Origin: an uncultured Ignavibacteriota bacterium
GTDB taxonomy: Bacteria > Bacteroidota > Ignavibacteria > Tepidaquicellales > Tepidaquicellaceae
NCBI GenBank assembly: GCA_937915485.1
Contig: CALGII010000216.1
Location: 1 to 6,684 of the forward strand
Direction of reading: 5' to 3'
Length of the DNA: 6,684 bases
Shown here one piece after another: positions 1 through 5,129 of the stretch (position 1 is its first letter; each line of letters begins with the position of its first letter). A program made the translations under genes and the position numbers. The notes beneath the pieces are model-generated. The model was given only the letters and a program-made list of their open reading frames with translations. It made no database searches and had not been told where the DNA came from.

Positions 1-1220
1 CTTTCAGAAGGGGCGCGGCGAGCAATTACGACGACAAGCCAGACCTCAAGGACATACTGAAGATACTCGGCACGTTCATACCCGAGCAGATCACGATGAA
101 TTTCAACCAGACGAACGCGGTAACGAATCAGGGAGTTCTTGGCAAGCCGGGATTTACGAATTTCTGGGTGAACCTGAAAGCGAACGAGGATCAGGGACCG
201 TCGAGGATGTACCAACTCGGTTTTGACCGCGACCCCGGAAAGAGAATCGGCGGATTAAACCTGACCGACGCTTACAATTTATCGAACAACGTGACATTCA
301 ATACGACGGTTGCGCCGATATTTCCGCAGGAAATCCGTATGAGCCTAACGTTTAAGAAACTCTGGGGATTCAGCAATACAAATTCGTTCACGACGGGACC
401 CGACGGCAAAATAGCGACCATCGGCAATCTTAGCAGCAGCAAGACGGACGGGTACAGCATGTTCTTCGCAGGCAGCGTGGAAGATTTTTCATTTGAAAGT
501 TCAAACGACCCGAATCAAAACGTAAAGAACATTACATCGTCATTCAAAAGCAGCATAGCATCGATGCCTTTCCCGAACTGGAACATAAACATATCGGGGC
601 TCGAGAAAATGCCTCTCTTTTCGGAATTGGCGACGACCGTCACTCTCGAGAATTCATTCACGTCGGAGTATAACGAAGCGTCATATCTGGACATAACATC
701 CGGAAGCGAAGTAATTCAGAGGCAAACAGTAACACAGTCGTTCAATCCTTTAATAGGGCTGAACATAACATTCAAGCAATTAATGGGAGGCAGTCTTTCG
801 GCGAGCATACGCGTAAACAAGTCCACGAGCAACACTCTGACGCCGACGAGCAGCATGATACAGGTAACAAAGACGAGCGACTGGAGCATAAATGCGAATT
901 ACGCGAAAGCCGGATTTGAAATACCGCTATTCGGGCTTTCACTGAAGAACGACATAACATTTTCTCTGACGATGTCCAAAAACGTGAGTGAGCCGACGGA
1001 TTACAAATTTACGACGGAATATTCGACGCCTCAGAAAGTACCCGGGAACGGTTCGACGGTAACGACATTCAACCCGTCAATCTCGTATTCATTGAGTTCA
1101 AAGGTGCAGATGCAGTTATTCTACAAGTACATCAAGACGGAGCCTACAGAAGGAAACGCGAACACTGCGCCGCGCACGTCGAACGAAGGCGGTCTTAACA
1201 TACGTGTAACGATACAGTAA
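1..1220 (+). CDS. sprA: SprA-like T9SS outer-membrane translocon protein, C-terminal part (5' truncated)
   Basis: SprA is the giant beta-barrel of the type IX secretion system, through which folded cargo crosses the outer membrane. The reading frame starting at base 3 is open from the left edge (FRRGAASNYDDKPDLK...), so the ATG at 96 is internal and the true start lies outside. About 405 residues are present of a protein that normally exceeds 2000. Visible hallmarks are a PFPNWNINISGLEKMPLF segment (codon 189 on, bases 567-620), matching the P-x-PNW-x-x-x-x-x-GL signature of SprA C-termini, followed by FNPLIGLNITFK and the GFEIPLFGLSLKND strand. The rest is alternating polar/hydrophobic strands rich in Ser, Thr and Asn, ending in NEGGLNIRVTIQ, all typical of an outer-membrane barrel. 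The stop codon directly touches the stop of the convergent lipoprotein gene. I recognise the family from motifs, not from a search; another very large barrel protein is less likely. Confidence 0.83.
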   Translation, partial: FRRGAASNYDDKPDLKDILKILGTFIPEQITMNFNQTNAVTNQGVLGKPGFTNFWVNLKANEDQGPSRMYQLGFDRDPGKRIGGLNLTDAYNLSNNVTFNTTVAPIFPQEIRMSLTFKKLWGFSNTNSFTTGPDGKIATIGNLSSSKTDGYSMFFAGSVEDFSFESSNDPNQNVKNITSSFKSSIASMPFPNWNINISGLEKMPLFSELATTVTLENSFTSEYNEASYLDITSGSEVIQRQTVTQSFNPLIGLNITFKQLMGGSLSASIRVNKSTSNTLTPTSSMIQVTKTSDWSINANYAKAGFEIPLFGLSLKNDITFSLTMSKNVSEPTDYKFTTEYSTPQKVPGNGSTVTTFNPSISYSLSSKVQMQLFYKYIKTEPTEGNANTAPRTSNEGGLNIRVTIQ

Positions 1221-2243
1221 TTATTCCGCGGAGACTTTTATTTCGCCGTCAATAATTTTCTTTTTAATTCCTTCGACCTTTTCCTTTGCTTCAGGACTGA
1301 TAAGATTTTTATTGTTATCGTCGTAAACGTAACCGACACCGTTATCTTTAAGTCCGAGAGACTTAATTCCGCCCTTGAAAGTGCCGTTCTTCATATCGAG
1401 AATAGTGTTATAGATAATCTCGTCGACTACTTTCACCATGCTGGTGAGGACGAAGCCGGGGGCTTCGGAGTACTGGTCGAGGTCAACGCCGATAGCGAAC
1501 TTCTTGTTTTCTTTCGCGGCCTTAAAGACGCCGATGCCCGAGAGTCCTGAGGCGTGGTAAATTATATCTGCGCCGCTTGAATACTGACTAATAGCGATTT
1601 CTTCCGCCTTTCCGGGATTTTTAAATCCTTCGCCCGTAACACTGACGTATGAAACGAATATTTTGCATTCGGGGTCAATATACTTCGCGCCCTGAACGAA
1701 ACCTTTTTCAAATTTGCGAATGAGAGCGGATTCCATTCCGCCGACGAAGCCGAGTTTTTTCGTTTTAGAGGTAAGGCACGCGAGCGCGCCAACGAGGAAG
1801 GAGCCTTCTTCTTCCTTGAATTCGAGGGCGACGAGGTTATCGGGAATTTTAACATTAGGATTAATTGAATAATCAACGCAGCCGAATTTTTTATCGGGGA
1901 AATCCTGAGCGATTTTAGTAATGTCTTCGGTAAAAATAAAACCGACTCCGAAAATCAGGCTTATATCGGGTTTGCTGGCGAGTTTACGGAGCGCGGATTC
2001 GCGGTCGGCGCCGTCGCCCGGGTCGATAACTTCAAAGTCGATACCGAAATCTTTTTTTGCCCGTTCGAGTCCTTTATAGGCGGCGTCATTGAACGACTTG
2101 TCGCCTCTTCCACCGACGTCGAAAACGAGACCGACTTTGAATTTAGACTTATCCGAATTAGTGTTTGATTTATCTTCCTTTTTCCCGCACGAGGAAATCA
2201 TAACTGCCGCGATAAGCAGCGCCGTAAAGAAAATTCTTTTCAT
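1221..2243 (-). CDS. BMP/PnrA-family nucleoside-binding lipoprotein (ABC transporter substrate-binding protein)
   Basis: This is a 340-residue periplasmic-binding lipoprotein of the Bmp family (PnrA/TmpC of Treponema, BmpA-type and NupN-type proteins), whose studied members bind nucleosides for ABC import. I chose the ATG at 2243 because it opens directly on a lipoprotein signal: MKRIFF, a hydrophobic core, then the lipobox ISSC with Cys19 as the lipidated residue, followed by a charged linker. The ATG at 2288 would add 15 residues before the signal and overlap tdk. Domain landmarks are GLVFDVGGRGDKSFND (38-53; the family's D-x-SFN loop), GFVGGMES (165-172), YHASGLSGIGVF (229-240), AIGVDLDQ (250-257) and TSMVK (267-271). 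The Asp and Lys in the last two correspond to nucleoside contacts in PnrA-type structures, by analogy. It is last in the cdd-tdk unit, 14 nt after the tdk stop, which supports a nucleoside ligand. Its start context is A-rich with no Shine-Dalgarno. No permease or ATPase gene is adjacent. Confidence 0.9.
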   Translation of the reverse strand: MKRIFFTALLIAAVMISSCGKKEDKSNTNSDKSKFKVGLVFDVGGRGDKSFNDAAYKGLERAKKDFGIDFEVIDPGDGADRESALRKLASKPDISLIFGVGFIFTEDITKIAQDFPDKKFGCVDYSINPNVKIPDNLVALEFKEEEGSFLVGALACLTSKTKKLGFVGGMESALIRKFEKGFVQGAKYIDPECKIFVSYVSVTGEGFKNPGKAEEIAISQYSSGADIIYHASGLSGIGVFKAAKENKKFAIGVDLDQYSEAPGFVLTSMVKVVDEIIYNTILDMKNGTFKGGIKSLGLKDNGVGYVYDDNNKNLISPEAKEKVEGIKKKIIDGEIKVSAE

Positions 2244-2257
2244 AGTTATTAGTTTTA

Positions 2258-2836
2258 TTATTCCTGAACAATGTGATGAAGCCTGCACCGGGCTTCGTAA
2301 TGGTTTTCCGCGCCGACGAGGACCCTGTCGGTGCTTTTAGAAACTCTTTGCGTTCTGTTTGCCGGAGCGCCGCAGATAACGCAGACGGCGAGAGTTTTAG
2401 TTATGTATTCGGCAACCGCGAGAAGTTGCGGCATAGGCTCGAAAGGCACTGCTTTATAGTCCTGGTCGAGACCCGCGACGATGACGCGTTTTCCCGAATC
2501 GGCAAGCGCCTGACATACATCGACGAGATTGTTATCGAAGAACTGGGCTTCGTCTATGCCGATTACTTCCGTTTCAAAACTTTTTTCAAGAATCTCATCC
2601 GCGTTTTCAATCATTTCGGACGGGAAGGATTGTTCGCTGTGGGATACTATTGAAAATTCGCTGTACCTGTCGTCGATTTTAGGTTTAAAAACTTTTACGC
2701 GCTGTCTGGCGATTTCCGCTCTTCGGATGCGTCTGATAAGTTCTTCGGTTTTACCCGAGAACATGCTTCCGCAAATAACTTCAATGTGTCCTGTCTTTTT
2801 AAACGTTCTAATCTGAAGGTGTTCATTCATATCCAT
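2258..2836 (-). CDS. tdk: Thymidine kinase (type II)
   Basis: This cytosolic salvage enzyme phosphorylates thymidine (and deoxyuridine) with ATP. The 192 residues match the usual length of the TK1-like family. The P-loop GSMFSGKT lies at 23-30. The DEAQF motif (95-99) carries the Walker-B Asp95 and the catalytic-base Glu96. GLDQDYKAVPF (122-132) is the conserved segment after it. The structural zinc site is Cys152-x-x-Cys155 with Cys184-x-x-His187. NRTQR (160-164) and the lasso region NHYEARCR (178-185) are as expected for the thymidine-binding side. All key residues are intact. The start at 2836 is supported by an AAAGGAA Shine-Dalgarno 8 nt upstream; Met3 at 2830 is an alternative with poorer spacing. 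The gene begins 15 nt after the cdd stop and ends 14 nt before the lipoprotein start, so the three are very likely co-transcribed. Confidence 0.96.
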   Translation of the reverse strand: MDMNEHLQIRTFKKTGHIEVICGSMFSGKTEELIRRIRRAEIARQRVKVFKPKIDDRYSEFSIVSHSEQSFPSEMIENADEILEKSFETEVIGIDEAQFFDNNLVDVCQALADSGKRVIVAGLDQDYKAVPFEPMPQLLAVAEYITKTLAVCVICGAPANRTQRVSKSTDRVLVGAENHYEARCRLHHIVQE

Positions 2837-2844
2837 CGACGGAA

Positions 2845-2851
2845 TTCCTTT
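2845..2851 (-). promoter_or_regulatory. Ribosome binding site of tdk
   Basis: On the minus strand this reads AAAGGAA, 8 nt before the ATG at 2836. It is the only clear Shine-Dalgarno I found in the window, since the other starts sit in A/T-rich context. It favours Met1 (2836) over Met3 (2830) and may give tdk its own strong initiation within the operon. Confidence 0.6.
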
Positions 2852-3232
2852 CTATTTTAATTTAAACTTATGAGGAAAAAGGTTTTGAAGTTTGTAAATC
2901 TGATATTTCGTTTTTGATTTTACGAGAATGACGTCCATATTATCCGAGAACTCCGAGAGGAACTGCCTGCAAGCGCCGCAGGGGAAAGCGAATTCCGAAC
3001 TGTCGGAGGAAATCGCGACCGCCTTGAATTTCTTCTGCTTGTCAGTAATAGCTTTAACGGCGGCGACTCTTTCGGCGCAGATAGTAAGCGAATACGAGGA
3101 GCATTCGACGTTAGCGCCGTAGTATATTTTACCTTTATTCGTTAGAAGCGCGACGCCTACCCTGAACTTCGAGTAAGGTGAATGCGAGAATCTTTTCGCC
3201 TTAAGCGATTCGCTTATTAATTTTTCGTACAT
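2852..3232 (-). CDS. cdd: Cytidine deaminase
   Basis: This is a zinc-dependent hydrolase that deaminates cytidine and deoxycytidine to uridine and deoxyuridine in the cytosol. At 126 residues it is the short tetrameric form. HSPYSKFRVGVAL (17-29) is the family's N-terminal signature. NVE (41-43) supplies the Asn and Glu that hold the ribose. ICAERVA (51-57) carries zinc ligand Cys52 and catalytic Glu54. PCGACRQ (84-90) carries the other two zinc ligands, Cys85 and Cys88. The C-terminal NLFPHKF (117-123) is the usual end of the fold. Everything needed for catalysis is present. It is the first gene of the cdd-tdk-lipoprotein unit. The deoxyuridine it makes can be phosphorylated by the downstream thymidine kinase, giving dUMP for thymidylate synthesis. 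No Shine-Dalgarno precedes the start at 3232. Confidence 0.96.
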   Translation of the reverse strand: MYEKLISESLKAKRFSHSPYSKFRVGVALLTNKGKIYYGANVECSSYSLTICAERVAAVKAITDKQKKFKAVAISSDSSEFAFPCGACRQFLSEFSDNMDVILVKSKTKYQIYKLQNLFPHKFKLK

Positions 3233-3381
3233 CAGATATAAAAAGTTAATATAAAATTGTATCCGAGGTTATTTCAAGACAGAATCAATAACAAGCAAGA
3301 ATTCAATCACTATCAAATAAACAAGGAATTTATTAATTTATCAATTTATGAGCAAATTATCAAAACATATTTCTTGATTGA
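3233..3381. other. Divergent intergenic region between cdd and the glycosyltransferase gene
   Basis: These 149 bp are strongly AT-rich compared with the flanking genes and separate two divergent transcription units, so they must hold promoters for both. I found a candidate only on the cdd side. No clear Shine-Dalgarno precedes the ATG at 3382, and I saw no hairpin or operator-like palindrome. Confidence 0.5.
3248..3277 (-). promoter_or_regulatory. Possible promoter of the cdd-tdk-lipoprotein operon
   Basis: Read on the minus strand there is TTGAAA (3277-3272), an 18-nt spacer and TATATT (3253-3248), a sigma70-like arrangement. Transcription would begin about 3241, leaving a leader of under 10 nt before the cdd ATG, which is short. 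The region is AT-rich, so chance matches are likely and this is only a candidate. Confidence 0.3.
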
Positions 3382-4575
3382 ATGGACAGGAAAGCCCTAT
3401 ACCGTAAACTCGACAAACTTTTCGGCATTCCAATTCTGATAATACTTGCACTTTTTCTCAAGAGAAGAAAGAAGTTACCAATTGAAATTACAAAAATTCT
3501 TGTAGTCAAGTTCGCGGCAATAGGCGACAGCATAATGATGATACCGATGCTCAGGACTCTGCGAAGGGCTTATCCGGATTCCGAGATTACATTCCTTTGT
3601 TCGAGAATCAACGAATCGATTGTAAGGAAGACGCCTTACGTTAACAAAGTGCTTGTCGAAAACGTGCACGATTTCCTGAAGAATCCTTTTCTGTTTCTGA
3701 GGATGATAATGAAATTACGTAACGAGAAGTACAACATAGTAATCGACACGGAGCAGTGGTCGAGAATAAGCGCGATTATAATAGCGCTGTTGAAATATGA
3801 TTTTTCAGTAGGTTTCAAGACTCAGGGGCAGTATAAGCATTTCATGTTCAACAGGGTTATCAATCATTCGCGCGAGAAGCACGAACTTGAAACTTTCATA
3901 GACCTTCTTCTGCCGTTATTTGTTCCCGTTAGGAAAACGGATTACGTGCTTGAATATTTTCTTGACGAGGGCAATTACCGGGCGGCTGATAAGTTTTTCG
4001 AGGAGAATTCGCTTAAAGGAAGAACGGTTATAACTCTTCATCAGGGATGCGGCGGGACGGGGAAACCGCGGGAATGGGACGTGAAGAATTACATACAACT
4101 CGGGAAGAGATTAATTGAGTACAAGAAAGACATTGTTCTTCTCATAACAGGCTCAGGAGACGAGGAAGAGAAAAACGAAGAACTTGAAAGGGGACTGCTG
4201 GAAATATTACCGCAGGGTTCGAGTGTAATAAATATAACGGGAAAGTATTCACTTGACGACGTCGTCGCAATCATAAAGAACGTGACGCTTATAGTATGCA
4301 GCAACACGGGAATGCTGCATTTGGCTTCGTGTGTCGGAACGAAGACGATGGGATTGCACGGTCCGACGAATCCCGCTAAATGGGGAGCGTATTCTCCGAA
4401 CACTGTATTGATACAGAGCGACAAATACTGCAGTCCCTGTCTTTATCTCGGTCACGATTACGGGTGCAACAATCCGACCTGCATGACTCACATATCGGTT
4501 GACGACGTTTACATACACATCAGGAAAGCGCTTAATCCCGAGTTATTTCCCGAGGAACTGCGAGTAATCAATTAA
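3382..4575 (+). CDS. Glycosyltransferase family 9 protein (ADP-heptose:LPS heptosyltransferase type)
   Basis: GT9 enzymes move a heptose (or related sugar) from a nucleotide donor onto the LPS core or another surface glycan at the inner face of the cytoplasmic membrane. The 397 residues have the two-lobed GT-B layout. A hydrophobic stretch FGIPILIILALFL (14-26) followed by RRKK looks like a membrane-docking helix. The N-lobe motif VVKFAAIGDSIMMIPML (41-57) includes the GD aspartate (Asp49) that corresponds to the proposed catalytic base of WaaC. The C-lobe has TLHQGCGGTGKPREW (218-232), then CSNTGMLHLASCVGTKT (306-322) and GLHGPTNPAKWGAYSPN (324-340), the donor-binding signatures. In many relatives the position of Asn308 is Asp. 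Near the end is a C-x-x-C...C...C cluster (Cys350, 353, 362, 367), also seen in other GT9 proteins. The donor sugar and acceptor cannot be told from sequence. It stands alone on this strand, with an AT-rich region on either side. Confidence 0.9.
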   Translation: MDRKALYRKLDKLFGIPILIILALFLKRRKKLPIEITKILVVKFAAIGDSIMMIPMLRTLRRAYPDSEITFLCSRINESIVRKTPYVNKVLVENVHDFLKNPFLFLRMIMKLRNEKYNIVIDTEQWSRISAIIIALLKYDFSVGFKTQGQYKHFMFNRVINHSREKHELETFIDLLLPLFVPVRKTDYVLEYFLDEGNYRAADKFFEENSLKGRTVITLHQGCGGTGKPREWDVKNYIQLGKRLIEYKKDIVLLITGSGDEEEKNEELERGLLEILPQGSSVINITGKYSLDDVVAIIKNVTLIVCSNTGMLHLASCVGTKTMGLHGPTNPAKWGAYSPNTVLIQSDKYCSPCLYLGHDYGCNNPTCMTHISVDDVYIHIRKALNPELFPEELRVIN

Positions 4576-4600
4576 ATATTCTGTCCAAGTCACAGGCTGC

Positions 4601-4655
4601 AAAATATTAAATATCAAATATAAAAAATCAAAGAATCAAATTAAAAATCGAAAAT
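4601..4655. repeat. A-rich low-complexity tract with ATCAAA repeats
   Basis: The motif ATCAAA occurs at 4613, 4627 and 4635, with a variant ATCGAAA at 4647, joined by runs of A (for example 4601-4604, 4622-4627 and 4643-4647). In addition, ATTAAATAT occurs at 4571-4579 and again at 4606-4614. The spacing is irregular, so this is degenerate low-complexity sequence, not a CRISPR or an ordered iteron array. It could be intrinsically curved DNA. Confidence 0.5.
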
Positions 4656-4726
4656 ACCTAACCACTTAATTGTAAAGGCATTCCTTAATACTAAATCAAG
4701 AGAGATATTTCGAAGCATTTCTGAAG

Positions 4727-4786
4727 AACCGGTGTGAACTTCCGGATTAATATTTGAAAAATGTATTATAATAATCAGCACCGGTT
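4727..4786. repeat. Inverted repeat AACCGGTG ... CACCGGTT
   Basis: A perfect 8-bp inverted repeat (4727-4734 and 4779-4786) is separated by 44 bp of AT-rich sequence that contains TATAAT at 4767-4772. The arms are GC-rich within an AT-rich region and so stand out. No T-tract follows, so it is not a normal intrinsic terminator. It could be a leader RNA structure, a protein-binding site or the remnant ends of a small element. Confidence 0.4.
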
Positions 4787-4829
4787 ATTCAGTATTTTCA
4801 TGACACTACAAAAAATGTTTTAAATACTG

Positions 4830-4858
4830 TTGTTAGTTAAATAAACTATTTTTATATT
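4830..4858 (+). promoter_or_regulatory. Candidate promoter upstream of the exported-protein gene
   Basis: TTGTTA (4830-4835), a 17-nt spacer and TATATT (4853-4858) match a sigma70-like promoter with ideal spacing. Initiation would fall near 4865, just before the ATG at 4877 and about 265 nt before the exported-protein gene at 5130. Because the area is AT-rich, the match may be chance. Confidence 0.4.
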
Positions 4859-4876
4859 GTAGAAGCAGATAAGGTT

Positions 4877-5128
4877 ATGAATAAAATCCCCAAATATTCG
4901 TTAATGCTTATTTTCGCAAACATTCTCAATGCTGCAAAAAATTATACACGTCAAATAATAAAAAAAAGAATATTCAAAGAACATAATTTCCCATCATACA
5001 ACGACTCCATTTCAGGAAGAGAATCGTATCGTGAAATCGACATAATGAATCAAGGTGTATTTGTTTTATCTAACGGGAATACCCAATTTGTAATCTTAAA
5101 AATAATTCGAAAAAGCAAAAACCAATAA
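4877..5128 (+). pseudogene. 83-codon ORF resembling a decayed T9SS C-terminal sorting domain
   Basis: The frame is ATG to TAA, but the content suggests a relic more than a working gene. Type A T9SS sorting domains start with something like YSLxQNYPNPFN and end with sGvYfv...g...KKIi. Here residues 7-20 read YSLMLIFANILNAA, which lines up with YSL...YPNPFNAA with the prolines lost. The end reads REIDIMNQGVFVLSNGNTQF then KIIRK, close to the IDIS-x-L-x-QGVYfL...KKII tail. The central beta-strand region (iyd-x-x-Gk-x-v) appears shortened to about IIKKRIF. An isolated sorting domain without a signal peptide or cargo would have no function. An in-frame stop lies upstream at 4838, so any cargo domain is gone. 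Base composition is AT-rich like the surrounding intergenic DNA. There is no good Shine-Dalgarno. The stop ends one base before the next gene's ATG. Alternatively it is a chance ORF, or a small leader peptide gene coupled to that gene. Confidence 0.4.
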
Positions 5129-5129
5129 A

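Larger units (their letters stand above)
4576..4876. other. AT-rich intergenic region without an identifiable gene
   Basis: About 300 bp follow the glycosyltransferase stop, markedly AT-rich compared with the genes on both sides. I see no coding frame of note. It holds an A-rich repeat tract (4601-4655), an 8-bp inverted repeat (4727-4786) and a promoter-like element (4830-4858). There is no hairpin plus T-tract that would serve as a clear terminator for the glycosyltransferase gene. Confidence 0.6.

Noticed and set aside
96..98. ATG at 96 as the start of the first gene
   Set aside because: The same frame is open from base 3 with SprA-like composition, and the remaining protein would be a fragment of a barrel without a signal peptide. 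The gene continues beyond the left edge.
2244..2288. Upstream ATG at 2288 as the start of the BMP lipoprotein
   Set aside because: It would put 15 non-hydrophobic residues before the signal peptide and overlap tdk. The ATG at 2243 gives a canonical lipoprotein signal with Cys19.
2089..2816. Plus-strand ORFs of 83, 126 and 95 codons opposite the lipoprotein and tdk genes
   Set aside because: They are antisense shadows of genes whose minus-strand translations carry complete family motifs (lipobox, P-loop, DEAQF, zinc cysteines).
3257..3439. 60-codon plus-strand ORF overlapping the start of the GT9 gene
   Set aside because: It lies in AT-rich intergenic DNA and runs out of frame into a well-supported gene. 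The translation has no recognisable motif, and the GT9 start at 3382 gives the expected N-terminal helix.
4089..4518. Minus-strand ORFs of 111 and 89 codons inside the GT9 gene
   Set aside because: They are shadows of the GT9 C-lobe coding sequence. The Ser-rich run is the antisense of Glu/Lys-rich codons.
4571..4612. Intrinsic terminator after the GT9 gene
   Set aside because: TTAAATATT and AATATTAAA form only an imperfect, all-AT stem with a 22-nt-scale loop, and no T-tract follows.
4601..4655. CRISPR-like or iteron array
   Set aside because: The repeat unit is only six bases, spacing is irregular (14, 8 and 12 bp), and there are no spacers of uniform length.
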